NCBI GenBank assembly: GCA_020310875.1
Contig: CM035417.1
Coordinates: 83,408,728-83,472,727 of the forward strand
Direction: 5' to 3'
DNA: 64,000 bases
Origin: Ceratopteris richardii
Lineage: Eukaryota; Streptophyta; Polypodiopsida; Polypodiales; Pteridaceae
The notes below the pieces were generated by a model that did no database searches, was not told the origin of the DNA, and worked only from the letters and a program-made list of their open reading frames with translations. Shown here in pieces: positions 11,223 to 23,117 of this stretch; within the stretch, counting starts at the first letter, position 1; every line of letters starts with the position of its first letter. Both the position numbers and the translations under genes were made by a program.

Positions 11223-11400
11223 ATTCGTTGTTGGATTCACTAAAACTTGACCTTAAATCACTGCAATCCCTGAATGAATCGATGCAGAAAGTCTCTCTCT
11301 CTCTCTCTCTCTGCGTTTGCGAGCACTTACAGAAGACACAACGCTCACTGAAGACAATGTGTGCAAGCATCCACTACTGCAGATGTTCTTTATATACTAG
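11223..11400 (-). promoter_or_regulatory. Promoter and CT-rich 5' leader of the AG-peptide gene
   Basis: On the minus strand a TATA box (TAGTATATAAAG) lies at 11387-11398. A start about 30 bases downstream, near 11360, would give a leader of roughly 140 bases. The leader reads as a GA-repeat on the minus strand (CT on plus, about 11289-11310), a common feature of plant core promoters and leaders. No upstream ORF of note was seen. Confidence 0.55.
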
Positions 11401-11772
11401 ACTCGGGAAGAGAGAGAGAGAGACTCCTGGCAACGCGGGGAGAGTGGAGACCGGTCGCTACCTTCCGTCGACTAGTCTGCTATATCGACGATGAACCTGT
11501 CGCAAAACTTAGACGGCCGACGAGGAATGAGAGAGAAAAGAGAATGCTTCAAGCCACCAATCGGGTGCCGCCCGGCCAGCTGTCTGCCAGCTACACGAGC
11601 CGGACCGTTTGACAAAATGGAACGTTGATCTATGATCGGACCTTGGCCGTTCGGTCTGACCGGGATCTGGATTCCTCAAGGAACTAGTTGCACGACAGGT
11701 GGCAATAGGTCGGTCTCGCTGTAGATTCCATTCACGTTACCTACTTCTCTTTGTAAGAGGAACATATACACG
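11401..11772. other. GC-richer upstream flank with a local direct repeat
   Basis: The base composition is more GC-rich than the surroundings, fitting the upstream region of a host gene. A block of about 36 bp containing GTTACCTACTTCTCTTT occurs at 11735 and again at 11771. The second copy became the LINE target site. Confidence 0.5.
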
Positions 11773-11788
11773 TTACCTACTTCTCTTT
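11773..11788. repeat. Target-site duplication of LINE-1, left copy
   Basis: TTACCTACTTCTCTTT at 11773-11788 is repeated exactly at 17560-17575 on the other side of the LINE. The left copy runs into the poly-T, which is the LINE poly-A tail on the minus strand. Confidence 0.9.
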
Positions 11789-11880
11789 TTTTTTTTGTTT
11801 TTTTTTTTAACATAGCATGAAATTTAATATAAGAGCAAGGAAAAAAAGATACAACAGGGGAGACCACCCCCCAAACAAGG

Positions 11881-14800
11881 TCATAGACAGGCTTCCAGAA
11901 ACTGTATCATGGACAGCCTTTCAGGGGAGTACAAAGCCATCAGATGATCTTTCCATCTATTGGGGCTCATTCCTTGAAATATAGAGGAGGGGTTAGTGCC
12001 TCTAGGGAGGGAGTCATTAATAGACTTTTTACAATCTTGCAAAATGTTCTTAATGCCTCTATTACAGATGTAGAATAAATCTTTTGCAGCACAGGAGAAT
12101 ATCTTCTGGTTTCTGTTCTTCCAGATATGCCACATGATATGGGCTCTCAGCATCTGCCAAAGGACAACATCCAAACGATTGCTAACCCCACAGAGGATCT
12201 CTTTATATCCAAGAAGAGAGCAATGAGAGATAGAACAGTACAAATTGATCAAACTCCAGAACTTTTGAGCAACTTTGCAGTTGATGAAGAGGTGAGGGAG
12301 ATCCTCAATTTGTCCACAGAATGGGCAAGTCCTAGCACTTTTATTAAATTTCAAAGATCTGCTACTAGTCCATATACCTTGATGCATAACAAGCCAGAGC
12401 AGGTGGGTCTGTTTAGAGGTGGGAGCAAAGGCCCAGATGGTCCTGAACCTGTGCCTCCATTGGTGCAGGTTCCACTGAGTCTTCCACTTGGAGTTGAGCT
12501 TGGAGGCAATCCTTTGAGGAGTGAAGTTAGCCTTTTCGAAGGAAGCATACATGTCAGCAACAACATCTTTCAACTCAACTCTTTTGTGATAATTGAAGTT
12601 ACTTAGCTTGTCTATCAACCAGCTCCTTTTGTCATGCAAGATCTGTTTACAAATAGAGGACAGCCCATCAGTCTCATCAATATGATTAGAACTTACTACC
12701 TGGTTGTTGAGGGAAAGGGAGCACTAACTGTCAAAATCAGCCTTCCTGCACTTATTCATTCTAATGGATAGGTTCAGAGGAGTATTAGTATCAAACCAAC
12801 CAATCCACATAGAGCTCTGGAACAACACAAAAACATTGTTTTCAAAGTAAGTGGGGATAGAGTAACCTTTTTTAACCATCATCCAAGCCCTCCAGAGGGA
12901 ACAGACAAGTCTACTACCTTTAGGAGTGATTTGAGCAGGGGAAGTAACAATATCCCAAAGACTAATGTTGGTCCAGCTCCTGCAGCCAGCAACAAAGAAG
13001 TTACTAATATTTCTTTTAATGAGAAGGGACTAGAAATCTTCAGAACTAGTGGATCTTAAAACCCATTTAGCTGCCATTTGAATAGCCATCTTAGTAGGAC
13101 ATATCAGGCCAAGTCCACCTTGGTCCTTCCTAAGACAACAAGTGTTCCAAGCAACCTTAGGGATTTTCTAATTAGTTTGGGTCCCTCCCCAAAGAAACCT
13201 CCTGGACATAGCAATGACCTGAGCAATTTGCTTTTTGGTAGTCATCCAACAGGCAAAAAAATAAGTAAGCATAGGTAGAATGAAGTGTTTTAAGACAAAA
13301 GCCCTTTGAGACAGGCCTTGCTGAAAAGACATCCAATGAAAAACTTTTTTTCGGAACTTTTCAAGAATCCAATCCCATCTCTACTCATAAGAAATACCAA
13401 ACCCCATGGATATCCCAAGCAACCTAAAAACAACACCATCATTCAAAATAAGGCATTTATTATTCACAACACAGGTTGGGGGAGTTTTATTAGAAGCATG
13501 AAACCCAATTTTAGAATGATTAACCACAGAGCCACTAGCCAAACAAAAAAGGTGCAAACAGTTCAAAAAACTCTCAGCAGACAAGTCATCAACCAAGGTA
13601 ATGATGTTGGTGTCATCTGCAAACATTTGCAGAACTAATTGGGTAGAGGCCTCAGGGAAATGGAGCCCTTCAATTAAACCCTGATCCATACAATCTCTCA
13701 CTAACCATCCAAGAGCATCACTAGTGATGGCAAATAATAGAGGAGCCAGAGGGCAACCTTGCCTTATGGACCTACTGAGTTGAAAGGAGTCTGAGAGGTG
13801 GCCATTCATAGCCACTTTGGAGTTAGCATTGCCAAAGAGGATGCTAGTGTACTTGATAAACCTTCTCCCAGCCCCAATGTCATGCAAGGACTGCAAAATA
13901 AAATCCCACTCTACCCTGTCATAGGCTTTATCAAAATTAACCTTGAAGAAATAGGTATCAATCTTGTTTTCATTAGCAAATTCAAGCCCTTCCCAAATAG
14001 AGATGATGGTATCCAATATATATTTGCCCCTAATGAAACCTTTCTGCTCAGGAAGAATAATCTTATCCATAACAAGACTAAGCCTTCTAGCCAAGGAAAA
14101 AGCAAAAATTTTATATAAAGAAGTCAGACAGGAGATAGGTCTCCAATTATTCAAGTCATCCTTAGCTCCTTTTTTTTGTGAATCAATTTGATCACTCCAG
14201 AATTGATAAAACTAGAAAGAGCACCTCTCCTCATGGCCTCTTGCCACACCAGAAGAATATAGGGCACAATAAAATCAATAAGCTCATGAAAAAACTCATT
14301 AGGAATTCCATCAGGTCCAGGAGATTTGCAGGGTTTGAATTTACTAATGGTTTCTCTAACCTCAGCGGTAGAGACAGACAGGTCCTCCCCTCTCTTGGGA
14401 GGCCTAGAGAAAACATTGGTAAAGAAGCCAGTGGCCTCCTGCAAATTCTCCTTAACAGAAGTAGCATAATCACCAGAACTCTTTTTCAACATAGGAACAA
14501 AATCCCTGGCTTTTTTCTTTTTTATCAGATCAAACATATGCTTGTTAGGTTTATCCACTTTCCTTGCCCAAAATTCTCTGGTAGAAGCAAGAGCATCGCG
14601 AGCTAAGAGAAAGTCTTCATACCTTAACCTTTCCTGAAGATCAAGGAGCTTGTGACCCTTGGTGTTGTCATCCAGATTCATATTTCTAATGTTTTCTATC
14701 TCCCTCATAATCATCATTCTTCTTTTAATTCTAATATCCTTGGCTTGACGCTTCAATCTAGTAAAAAGGGCCTGGATTTCTTTAATAGCTCTCTCCCAAG

Positions 14801-15639
14801 ATAAAAAGGGAGAGCACTTAGCAGTGAAATGATGCTTAATGATGTTCATAGTCCTCTCTTTCACACACCTAAGCTTGAGGAGAGAGGCATCCAGATGAGG
14901 CCACCCAGCTTTGTACTCAGGGGGGTTTCTGAAAAGCTTAATTTTAAGAGGAGAATGGTCAGACAAACTTAAGGTCTCATCAATGTCACACGTGCTGCCA
15001 GAGGTCATGCAGAGTGTTAATGTTAATGTACATCCTATCGAGTCTAGCAGAAAGAGGCCTATTAATGCATCTATTGCTCCAAGTATGCGCAGAGGCAGTA
15101 GAACAATCAACAAGGTTAAGGGAATTAATCATGGTCATCCAACACTTCGTCTCATCACCTTGGATGGTATTTTCAAGGTTACTAGCACGATCCTTTTCAG
15201 TGAGAACCATATTGAAGTCCCCAATCAAAATCACGTTATCAGACAAGCAAGAGAGTTCTCTCCAACAATCACTTCTTTCATTCCTATTATTAGAGGCATA
15301 TAGGCTAACAATCATGCAGATTATGGGGTCTTTGCATCTTAGACCAATCCATTGATTGGTAGGACTACACACCACTTCCTCAATGCAATGGGAGAGATTA
15401 GAGATCATACCTATTGCAGCTCCCCCTTTTCTGTTGTTATGCTTGGTAATGTACCAATTGTGCTTACTAGATAGAATCTGCAGGTTAGCAAGGAGATCAA
15501 ACCCACCAATCTCAAGCTCTTGAAGACAGATGAAATCAGGCAATAAGGAGCAATCCTTCATCCAATTGCAAAAGACTTTGCTTCTCACCAGATCCGTGAT
15601 ACCTTTTATGTTAAGAGAAATGATGCTAATCAAATCCAT
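11881..15639 (-). pseudogene. LINE-1 ORF2: endonuclease, reverse transcriptase, zf-RVT
   Basis: I place the start at the Met at 15639 (MDLISIISLNIKGI), the usual position just before the endonuclease SLNIKG motif; an upstream Met at 15666 is also in frame. The apurinic-type endonuclease spans about 15639-14960 (CLQELEIGG, GDFNMV, then SDHSPL). RT follows (NNWRPISCLTSLYKI, FDKAYDRVEWDF, IRQGCPLAPLLFAI, FADDTNII at 13600-13640). Near the C-terminus is a zf-RVT-like motif (CPFCGQIEDLPHLFINC, about 12300-12350). Frames break near 15010, at an 8-T run (14167-14174) and between 13380 and 12640. Family motifs are otherwise well kept. Confidence 0.92.
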
Positions 15640-16188
15640 GAGAGAACAGACAAGAAGAAACAACAAACAGGGACTTATTTTCTACTATTCTTCAAGGGTT
15701 TGATAATGGACCCTGAGATTCTAACAGCTTCTTTCCTCTTAGGTTTAGTTCTTGCATCTTCTCTTGAAGCAGCATCACCCTGCATTTCTACATCAATGTT
15801 ATTAGTTTCCTACATCTGTTGAATACAAATTTTATCTTGCTGACCTAACTATTCAAAAAATTCATCAACAGCTTGACAACCCATGACAGAGTCGTAGTCT
15901 CCTGGGCAGGGTGTTTAGAGGGTATACCAGATCTTGATGAGTCCTTATTTTTCCTATTGCCCACCACAGTCCAAGCTTCTTCCATGTCGTGGCAAATAGG
16001 CTCTGAAACCTTCACCTGACAATCATCATCTTACTGGGGGGAGGTACCTGGGGACTTAAGCTCTTCTCTTGTGTCTAAGAAATCAAAAGGGTTAGTCACA
16101 TTTTCTAGCAGCACATCATACTTATTATTCCAATTGTTAGCTACTTTTTTTTTTGTTTGAAGGGAGTTTTCTTTTGAGGGATATTCTC

Positions 16189-17363
16189 CTACTGCCCCTT
16201 CAGATTTTCGAGGATTCCTTTATCTAGGTTGCCATCTTTTTTAACCTCAAGTAAGGGGCAATCTTTTATTAGATGTCCCTGTTTAGAACAATTAAAAGAA
16301 GCATTGGGAAGGTTTTTATAACTTACCTTTTGCTCATGGAGCTTATAACCCTCAGAGTCCTTCAGAGTAATAACTGTCTTAACTTCTTTGGAAATGTCAA
16401 CTTCAACAAGAATTTGAGGGTCCCATTTTGGGTTGAACCCGTTTCTAGAGTTTTGTCCCAGCACCTTACCAATCAGATTACCAATCTGCTCCACCCATGG
16501 GTAACAATCCACAGGTAAGTTAGGTAGCTCAACCCAAACAGGAACTTTTGTAGGTTTAGCACCCCTAGGATTGAATCTAGGGTACCATTTAAACAGGGAA
16601 AGAGGCACATTCCTTATCACCCAGTGACCTTCAGACATCACCTGCATAGCACTGCTTGGATCCTAAAAAAAAAACACATAAAAGTTATTTGGTAGGAATT
16701 GCACATGTTTGACTATCATTCCCCTATTGCTCCAGTTATTCTTAATCCAGGCTCTTAAAACCTATTGAGCAGGTCTAGGACCATGACACAATCCAATGAG
16801 CACTTTCTCATATAACATATTATGCCAGTTATTTAATGAGTCCCTATCTATAACTAGGGTGTTATTATCACTGTCCTCACCTTCAGAGTCTATGTTTATT
16901 ATGTTAGCCTCTATCTCAAAATCCAAAGTATCTACTCTACGCGTGCCCTCGGTGATCTTCTGCTTTCCTTTAACATCAACAGGGGGAAGGGGTTAGTTGT
17001 AAATGACCGGTTATCAAAAATAGCACAGGTGCCCGTGTGGCACTGCAAGAAATCAGCATAAGAACCCCTAGGTTTATGAGTGACTTCATCGTTAGGGCCA
17101 GATTGCCCATTATAGTGAGGCAAACCATCATGCACAAACGGATGCAGTTTCATAACATCACTGAGGGGGGCCTTAACATTCATGTTCTTATCAGCACTAC
17201 CATCCATAAGGGGGTTCCACATGCCTTGAGTAGTGACATGAAAACTGTTCAGAGGCATACCTGTAGAGCCAACAAACTTAGAGCTGTTCGGAAGACCATT
17301 TTGCAGAGCTTCATGAAGAGTCATGCGCCAATCGAGAGGTTCCAGCAGGGGCCGAACTCCCAA
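16189..17363 (-). pseudogene. LINE-1 ORF1: DUF4283-like and CCHC protein
   Basis: ORF1 encodes the RNA-binding protein that coats the LINE transcript. The N-terminal part starts near 17363; the frame is lost between 16930 and 16650. From 16647 it reads the DUF4283-like region (HWVIRNVPLSLFKWYPRFNP, VPVWVELPNLPVDCY) and then the zinc knuckle at 16275-16320. The knuckle reads SFNCSKQGHLIKDC, so the first cysteine of CX2CX4HX4C is serine. ORF1 ends at 16189, about 550 bases before ORF2. The interval between them is stop-ridden acidic/basic linker. Confidence 0.82.
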
Positions 17364-17559
17364 ACACCACCATCAGTCAAGGGCCGAACGCAGACCCTCA
17401 GAGAGGGGCAAAAGGGACGTCCCCCCACTATCACGCAGGAGAGGTTCACAGAGTGCAAAGACAGGGCCGCACCAGGGGGGCAAGGGGGCTGACCCCCCAC
17501 AAACTCGCCGATAGTGCTCACAGCATGCAGAGCCAGGACATGCTAGGGCATGCCGCGAA

Positions 17560-17575
17560 TTACCTACTTCTCTTT
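17560..17575. repeat. Target-site duplication of LINE-1, right copy
   Basis: TTACCTACTTCTCTTT here equals the copy at 11773-11788 exactly. The sequence continues GTGTGTATG, the original flank. Confidence 0.9.
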
Positions 17576-17821
17576 GTGTGTATGTGTATGTGTTTTTTTT
17601 TTTATTATTATTTTTTCCTTTTTCAACATGGGCGAAACAAAATGGGAGTGAGAAAAGAACAAAAAATTTAATAGAAAAACGTAACTATGTTCATAATGTT
17701 TATGTTTCTGACCTCTTCTTGGAACTCGAGTGTTCCAACTTACAACTTACAAGGTCGAAAGTCGGAGCCTAGTGTTGTACAGCTTTTGTATTAAAAAATA
17801 GATTTCTTAAATTTTAAACTC

Positions 17822-18994
17822 TTTTTTTAAGATGCGTGCTTTATATTAACGAAAAGAGAATGTACTAGAGCGTTAGGGGGAGATACAAAGAAGGTTTATA
17901 ATTTTGTTCTTTCTCTCATCATGTGGGGTCCACTTTCTTTTTCTTTTGTTATTCTCAAAGAGGAGCACTTTCTGGTGTCTAAAGAGGGGGGATTGTTTAC
18001 ACTTTCAAATTCTTCTCCCTAAACATGCAAGCAACTTTTCTATCGATCATTCTCGACGAGGTTTATCAAAGTTGACCACATATCTTTCCTTTGGAATCTT
18101 CTAGAGGGCTTCACACTTGATGCCATCCCACAACAGAGAGGAACAATTAATTGCTTCACCAAGCATTGCTTCACCACCAAGAAGCACCACAAATTTTGTT
18201 AAATTTTACATTGTTCTATATTTCTATGCGAAGAACTTGCCACATCATGACAACATCTTTCTTTTTGATAAGGGGGTGCCAAAGATCCGTGAACTTAAAA
18301 TCCCATCTAAGTCTAAACCAATCCTTGCTCCACTTTACGTTCAACAATTTGTGAAAATTCATGCACTTTCTGATTCTTGGAGTCATCTCCATGCTGCTTC
18401 CATCGCACCATCTCATACCTTCTAGACCCGGGGGCTCATGGCCAAGAAGGAGGTGAGTTTGCGAGTCATACTAGGCACTCCTCCTAAGTCTTAAGAGGCA
18501 ACAATCATCATAGACAACCCTCTTACCTTAGTCGATGTCCTCAAATCTAGTCCAATGTCTTATCTCCTAGTTCCAAAGGTGCTTGCACATGCAAAAATCT
18601 TTGTTCCATAACTTCTTCACCCTTTGGAGGTTCTCTCAATCCACTTCCTTGATTCCCTTGATAGGTAACCAAATAAAGTCTTTTTGTTTAATGCTAGCAG
18701 CCCATATCCAATGAATATTGATCTTGCAAAATTGTTTCATCCTATTCCAACTCTAGTACAGGGAACAAACAAGATTAGAACCTCTTGGCATCACCAAAAC
18801 TAGAGAGAATAATAGCGTAAGTAATTCATGTCTCTTGCATCTAGGTGTACTAGCAAGAGAGAGAACATTCATGTTTCTAAAGATCACCTTTGCCCATGAG
18901 GCATTCTCTTTGTTCCAAGCTTACATCAGGGATTTAGCTGCCAACTTGTTGGCCATATCTTCAATATCTAGAATGCCCAATCCACCCAAGTCTT
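17822..18994 (-). pseudogene. Older LINE-2, 3' portion (RT C-terminal region)
   Basis: The minus strand reads the region downstream of LINE RT: GGLGILDIEDMANKLAAKSLM near 18900-18965, AWNKENASWAKVIF, and further on a WQVL-containing block (18216-18260). Stops and frame changes are frequent. The 3' terminus near 17822 has a short poly-T (plus) and end sequence resembling the LINE-1 3' end (TTTAATAT-like block then GGGGAGATAC), so the two LINEs share a family-type tail. The coding sequence is cut at 18994 by Copia B and resumes at 23118. Confidence 0.75.
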
Positions 18995-20012
18995 TGTTGG
19001 TATTCTAAGGTCTAAATACCATATTTTGGAGGTCGGAGTGGGCCACAATAACAATTTGGAAGTGTTCACAATAACAATATATCACAGGTTTATAGGATCT
19101 TCCAATAGATGAACTATAACATACACACATTAAGACTCATAAATAGATGAGTGAGAGACAGAGAGAATAGACAAGATTTCAAGTGTAACAGTAAGCTATG
19201 AGACTAACCTACACTATCTATATTCCAATGTCAAATTATAATGTGTGAATATGATACAAATTGACAATATATGTATCTAGGCAGAAATAGGAACTAGATA
19301 TAAGAGATTGTGTGCCTAGGAGGTATAAAGAGTGTGTGTGAGAATATGGAGAACAAGAACAATTTAGAATTGTTGTACAAAAAACCCGAATTCTAATCAA
19401 CCTAAATAAGAAACGAGTGACCTAGCAAGTAAGAATGGAAATAGACTTGCTACTCATAGTAAATCAACAACGGATGCTGATGGTAAGCTGGCAGAATCTC
19501 CTCTAGGTAATCACCAAGATGTAGGCCACAACTCCTCCAGGAGTGTGAGAACTCTTGCTCCAAGTTGGCCTCCAAGATCTCCTCCTAGCTTGAGAAGATT
19601 GATCACCTCCAAAGATTTCCTTGAAGATTCCTTGAGTGCTGATGAACAACGAGTTTGGGCAATCTTTATATAGCTTACAAGCTATCTACGAAAAACACAA
19701 CTAAAAGCCAAATTTGTAAAACTCATACGATCTCCAAAAAGCCATTGCTCGCAAAATCCGTGTTCATTCAAAAAAGCTACATCATGAGAGTTTGGTGTTG
19801 TTCATATTTGATTTTCAAAAACTAGACTAAAAGAGAATATTTCGCTTTGCCCTGGTGCAGAAAGTGGGACGTGAATCGTGGTTGGCACTTCGAGAGTCAA
19901 TCATCTTATCTACACCACCCAATGGATTTCTTGTAAATAAAAGTGTGAAAATTCATTAGTATAGATACACCATGTGATCACTTTGAGCAAATTGTGAACA
20001 TTGTCTCCAACA
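18995..20012 (-). repeat. 3' LTR of Copia B, 1018 bp, full length
   Basis: TGTTGGTATTC at one end and CTCCAACA at the other, beside the polypurine tract. On the minus strand a TATA box (CTATATAAAG) lies near 19664-19673. Relative to the right LTR it has an extra block of about 27 bp near 19050 and about 650 bp of additional U3. Confidence 0.88.
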
Positions 20013-20109
20013 ATCCCCCCTTCAATGTCACAATGGTAAAAGGTTCAATAATCTACAAAACTTCCTATGTCTACAAATATTGCTTAACTAATTTCCACTG
20101 AATCTTGAG

Positions 20110-22712
20110 CTAACTGTGTATGAACTTGTATACTTGAGAAACTACAAACTGAATGTCCGGACATGTAGTACATAAATATATCAAGTAACCTATTGCTTGA
20201 CTATATAACGTAGCATCAAATGGTTTAGAATCTGCTTCTTACTATAATAACAGATTGACATCCATAGGTGTTTGCATAGGTTTAGAATCTATCATCTCAA
20301 ACCTTTCCGATAATTTCTCAACATATTTATGTTGTGTCATGTAGATACACTCAGCTTTGTACTTGAACTTAATCTTGGGACTTCTGATAATCACATCACT
20401 TTGTAGTGCATCTTGAACACTTGTTGGTTCATTCTCAATTGAAGTAAGGGCTAAAATATTATGATTCTCAAAATCTTCTGCATAATATACCCAGTCTCCT
20501 TGTTGTCTTCTTGTTTGACTTTTGGTTCTTCCAGTGTATTCCTTTATACCACTATCCTTCCAACATTTGATATAACCACTTTTGCATATTCCTGAAAAAT
20601 GGTAGTATCTTTTCTTGTTCTTCAGTATCTCTTTCTTTTGGAACTTTGGAACCTTCTCCAACTTCATAAGTTAGAACTTCAAGAGGTACTAATGATGGAC
20701 TAGATACTGATGTAGGTAATGAAATTCTCTCTTCACCTATATCTCTTAGGGTTTAAGTAGGTTCATCACCTCCCTTGTATGGCTGAATGTAAGAATCCAA
20801 ATTCCTTCTAAAAAATGCATAGTCATCTGCTTTTATGAAATATGGAATCTCTTCCTTCTTATCATAAAATCTAACTTTTTGCAATATATGCATTGTGTGA
20901 GAGTAGGATATCACCTATATCTGGAACATAGAATCTGTATTCTTTGCTTTCAATTGCATAACCAACAAAGACTTCTTTAATGGATTTTATATCAAGTTTA
21001 CCATGATCCTTCTTCTCAATGTGAACATAAGTTGGGGAACCAAAAAATTTGAAGTAAATCACATTGGGCTTCTTCCTATAATAATCTTCATAAGGTGTGA
21101 TAACCTTCAAAGCTTTTGTGGAAGACCTATTCAAAATGTGATTAGCTATATGTACTGCATCAAATCAAAACTTGGGAGAAAGCCTTTTTGGATGACATCA
21201 TACTACACATCATCTCAACAAGTATCCTATTCTTTCTCTTTGCAACACCATTTTGTAACCTTGAATAGAATTTGTTCTCATTGGACCTTTCACATTTGAA
21301 TGTATGATCTACAACTTCCTTGTGGCCGTGATATATCCATGTTTCTTGAAAGGTAGTTTGTGAAGCTTTCCTTCAGGACATCCTTCACATGATTCTGCAT
21401 CATCTGGTAACGCAAAAGTAGGCAAAGTCTCCACTATACCTTGATCTTTGATACATTTGAGAGTTGTGTAACTGATACGAACAAATCTAGCATGCCATAA
21501 CTTCATGCTCTCCTTAGGTGTTGTAGACCTAGCAACATTAGCATTACTTATTTTGGACAATACAAACATGCCACTTCTATTTTCACCTTGAAGTAGACAA
21601 TGCTCTTGATCAGGTGAGAGGATCTGACATGAATCTTTCTTAAAGACAACTTTATAACCATATGACAAGAAAGTAGAGATAGAGAGAAAATTCATATGCA
21701 TCTGAATCTACCTTTGAATATTTAGGTTTTGGATCATCTTCAACACTATTACCCGATGCTTTCTTATTCTCATTAAAAATCCTTGCTCTACATTCTACTA
21801 TGTAATGACCTAGTTTCTTGTAGTAATGTCTTAGTCCTTTCTTTGAATCAAATGCAGTCAAAGAATTTTCTTTCGGTGTAGAGGAAACATTAGGAAAAGG
21901 ACTAGAAGACTTAGGATTAAAAGACTTACTTTCCTTCTTGGATTGCCGACCCTTCTTCTCCTTCTTATTCTTTCCCTTCGACGATGATAACATGGCTTCA
22001 TCATTCTCTTCCAGACCTTTTTGTTGATGTTCATCTTGAAGTAACATGAACTATAGCTCTTCAAATGAAAGTTCTCTATCTCTTGTAGAGAGAGAGATAA
22101 AGAAGTAACAAAAGCACGATATGTAGATGGAAGTGAGTTTAGAAGTGTGTTTACCATCTCATCATCTGAAATGTTGACTCGAACATTGAGTAACTGATCT
22201 CGTAAATCTTTGAGCTTCAAAATATGTGACTAAACTAATTCACCAACTTTCATCCTTGTGTTGGCTAGATGTCTCCTTATATGAGCTTTCCTAGTAGGAT
22301 TTTTGCTCTGATAGAGATTCTCTAACTCCAACCAAGCTTGACGAGAGGTTTTGCAAGACCTGATCTGGGGTATAATATGCCTCTTGACTCCCATAGCAAT
22401 ATATGAAAGTGTTAGTGCATCCCTTGAATCCCATCTGGATTGCGTAGGAAGTAATCTGGTAGTAGTATGGAGTCATGATGATGAAAGAGTTTCTTCTTCT
22501 TCACTAACCTCTTGTTGTGTAGAAATAGGAATAGGGGTTCTTCTAGAAGATGAAGTAGCCTCTTCTCTGACTTGTCTTGGCCTTGGATAAGTGCCATTGA
22601 CAATATTCCAAAGTCCTTTGATACTAACAAATTCACCATCATAAAAACTCCACATTGGATATTTAGACATGCCCTCAAGCTTGTCTTCATTCTCAAGTCT
22701 ATAGTCACTCAT
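20110..22712 (-). pseudogene. Copia B gag-pol remnant
   Basis: Minus-strand pieces in order: Gag start (MSDYRLENEDKLEGMSKYP, from 22712), UBN2-like part near 22220-22100 (LLNSLPSTYRAFVTSL), a lysine-rich segment with a degraded knuckle (HYYKKLGHYIVECRARIF, near 21800), integrase zinc region (LWHARFVRISYTTLK, CEGCPEGKLHKLPF, 21340-21530), integrase C-terminal part (21134-20900), and the end of RT (IDSKPMQTPMDVN near 20250). The integrase catalytic core, most of RT and almost all RNase H are missing or scrambled. It is not functional. Confidence 0.85.
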
Positions 22713-22737
22713 CTTATTAAGGGTGTATGTCAACTAT

Positions 22738-22749
22738 GCTCTGATACCA
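22738..22749 (-). other. Primer-binding site of Copia B
   Basis: GCTCTGATACCA on the plus strand is the reverse complement of the initiator-tRNA-Met primer site, two bases from the right LTR. Confidence 0.9.
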
Positions 22750-22751
22750 AA

Positions 22752-23117
22752 TGTTGGTATTCTAAGTTCTGAATACCATATGTTGGAAGTGGGAGTGGGC
22801 CAAAATAACAATATATCATAGGTTTACAGGGTCTTCCAACAGATGAGCCTTAACATGTGGCCTTAAGACTCAAAAATAGATGAGTGAGAGATAGAGAGAG
22901 AATAGACAAGATTTCAAGTGTAACGGTAAGCTATGAGGCTCACTTACACTATCTATATTCCAATGTCAAATCACAATGTGGGAATATGATACGAACTGAC
23001 AATATCTATATCTAGGCACAAATAGGAGTTAGATACAAGAGATTGTGTGCCTAATAGATATGAAGTGTGTGTGTGAGAATATGGAGAATAAGAATAGTTT
23101 AGGATTGTTGTACAACA
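22752..23117 (-). repeat. 5' LTR of Copia B, 366 bp, lacking U3
   Basis: It aligns with the first ~375 bp of the left LTR, then jumps after TTGTACAA straight to a terminal CA and the GTCTT duplication. The missing ~650 bp includes the TATA box, so this 5' LTR has no promoter. Confidence 0.85.

Larger units (their letters stand above)
11789..17559 (-). mobile_element. L1-like LINE, about 5.8 kb, near full length
   Basis: The element is bounded by a 16-bp target duplication and ends in a poly-A tract (poly-T on plus, to about 11809). It carries an ORF1 with a DUF4283-like domain and zinc knuckle and an ORF2 with endonuclease, RT and a C-terminal cysteine-histidine motif. The GC-rich first 200 bases (17559-17363, minus sense) are the likely internal promoter. 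Several frameshifts and stops mean it cannot move now, but the intact duplication and length show a complete, not very old insertion. Confidence 0.92.
18995..23117 (-). mobile_element. Copia B, inserted into LINE-2, with unequal LTRs
   Basis: A complete but decayed insertion: left LTR 18995-20012, internal region 20013-22751, right LTR 22752-23117. The 5-bp direct repeat GTCTT flanks it (18990-18994 and 23118-23122). The primer site is at 22738-22749 and the polypurine tract is next to 20013 (plus: ATCCCCCCTTC). LTRs are clearly diverged, so this is older than Copia D. The internal region, about 2.7 kb, is far shorter than an intact copia interior. Confidence 0.9.

Noticed and set aside
11223-11240. 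Six-codon N-terminal extension of the AG-peptide
   Set aside because: It would need a GTG start. The ATG at 11222 has good plant context and begins a proper signal peptide.
10909-11370. 153-codon minus-strand frame overlapping the AG-peptide gene
   Set aside because: It is a shadow frame over the leader and coding region, with no recognisable domain.
12127-12606. 159-codon plus-strand frame, and other plus-strand frames over 12-17 kb
   Set aside because: They are antisense shadows of LINE-1 ORF2 and ORF1.
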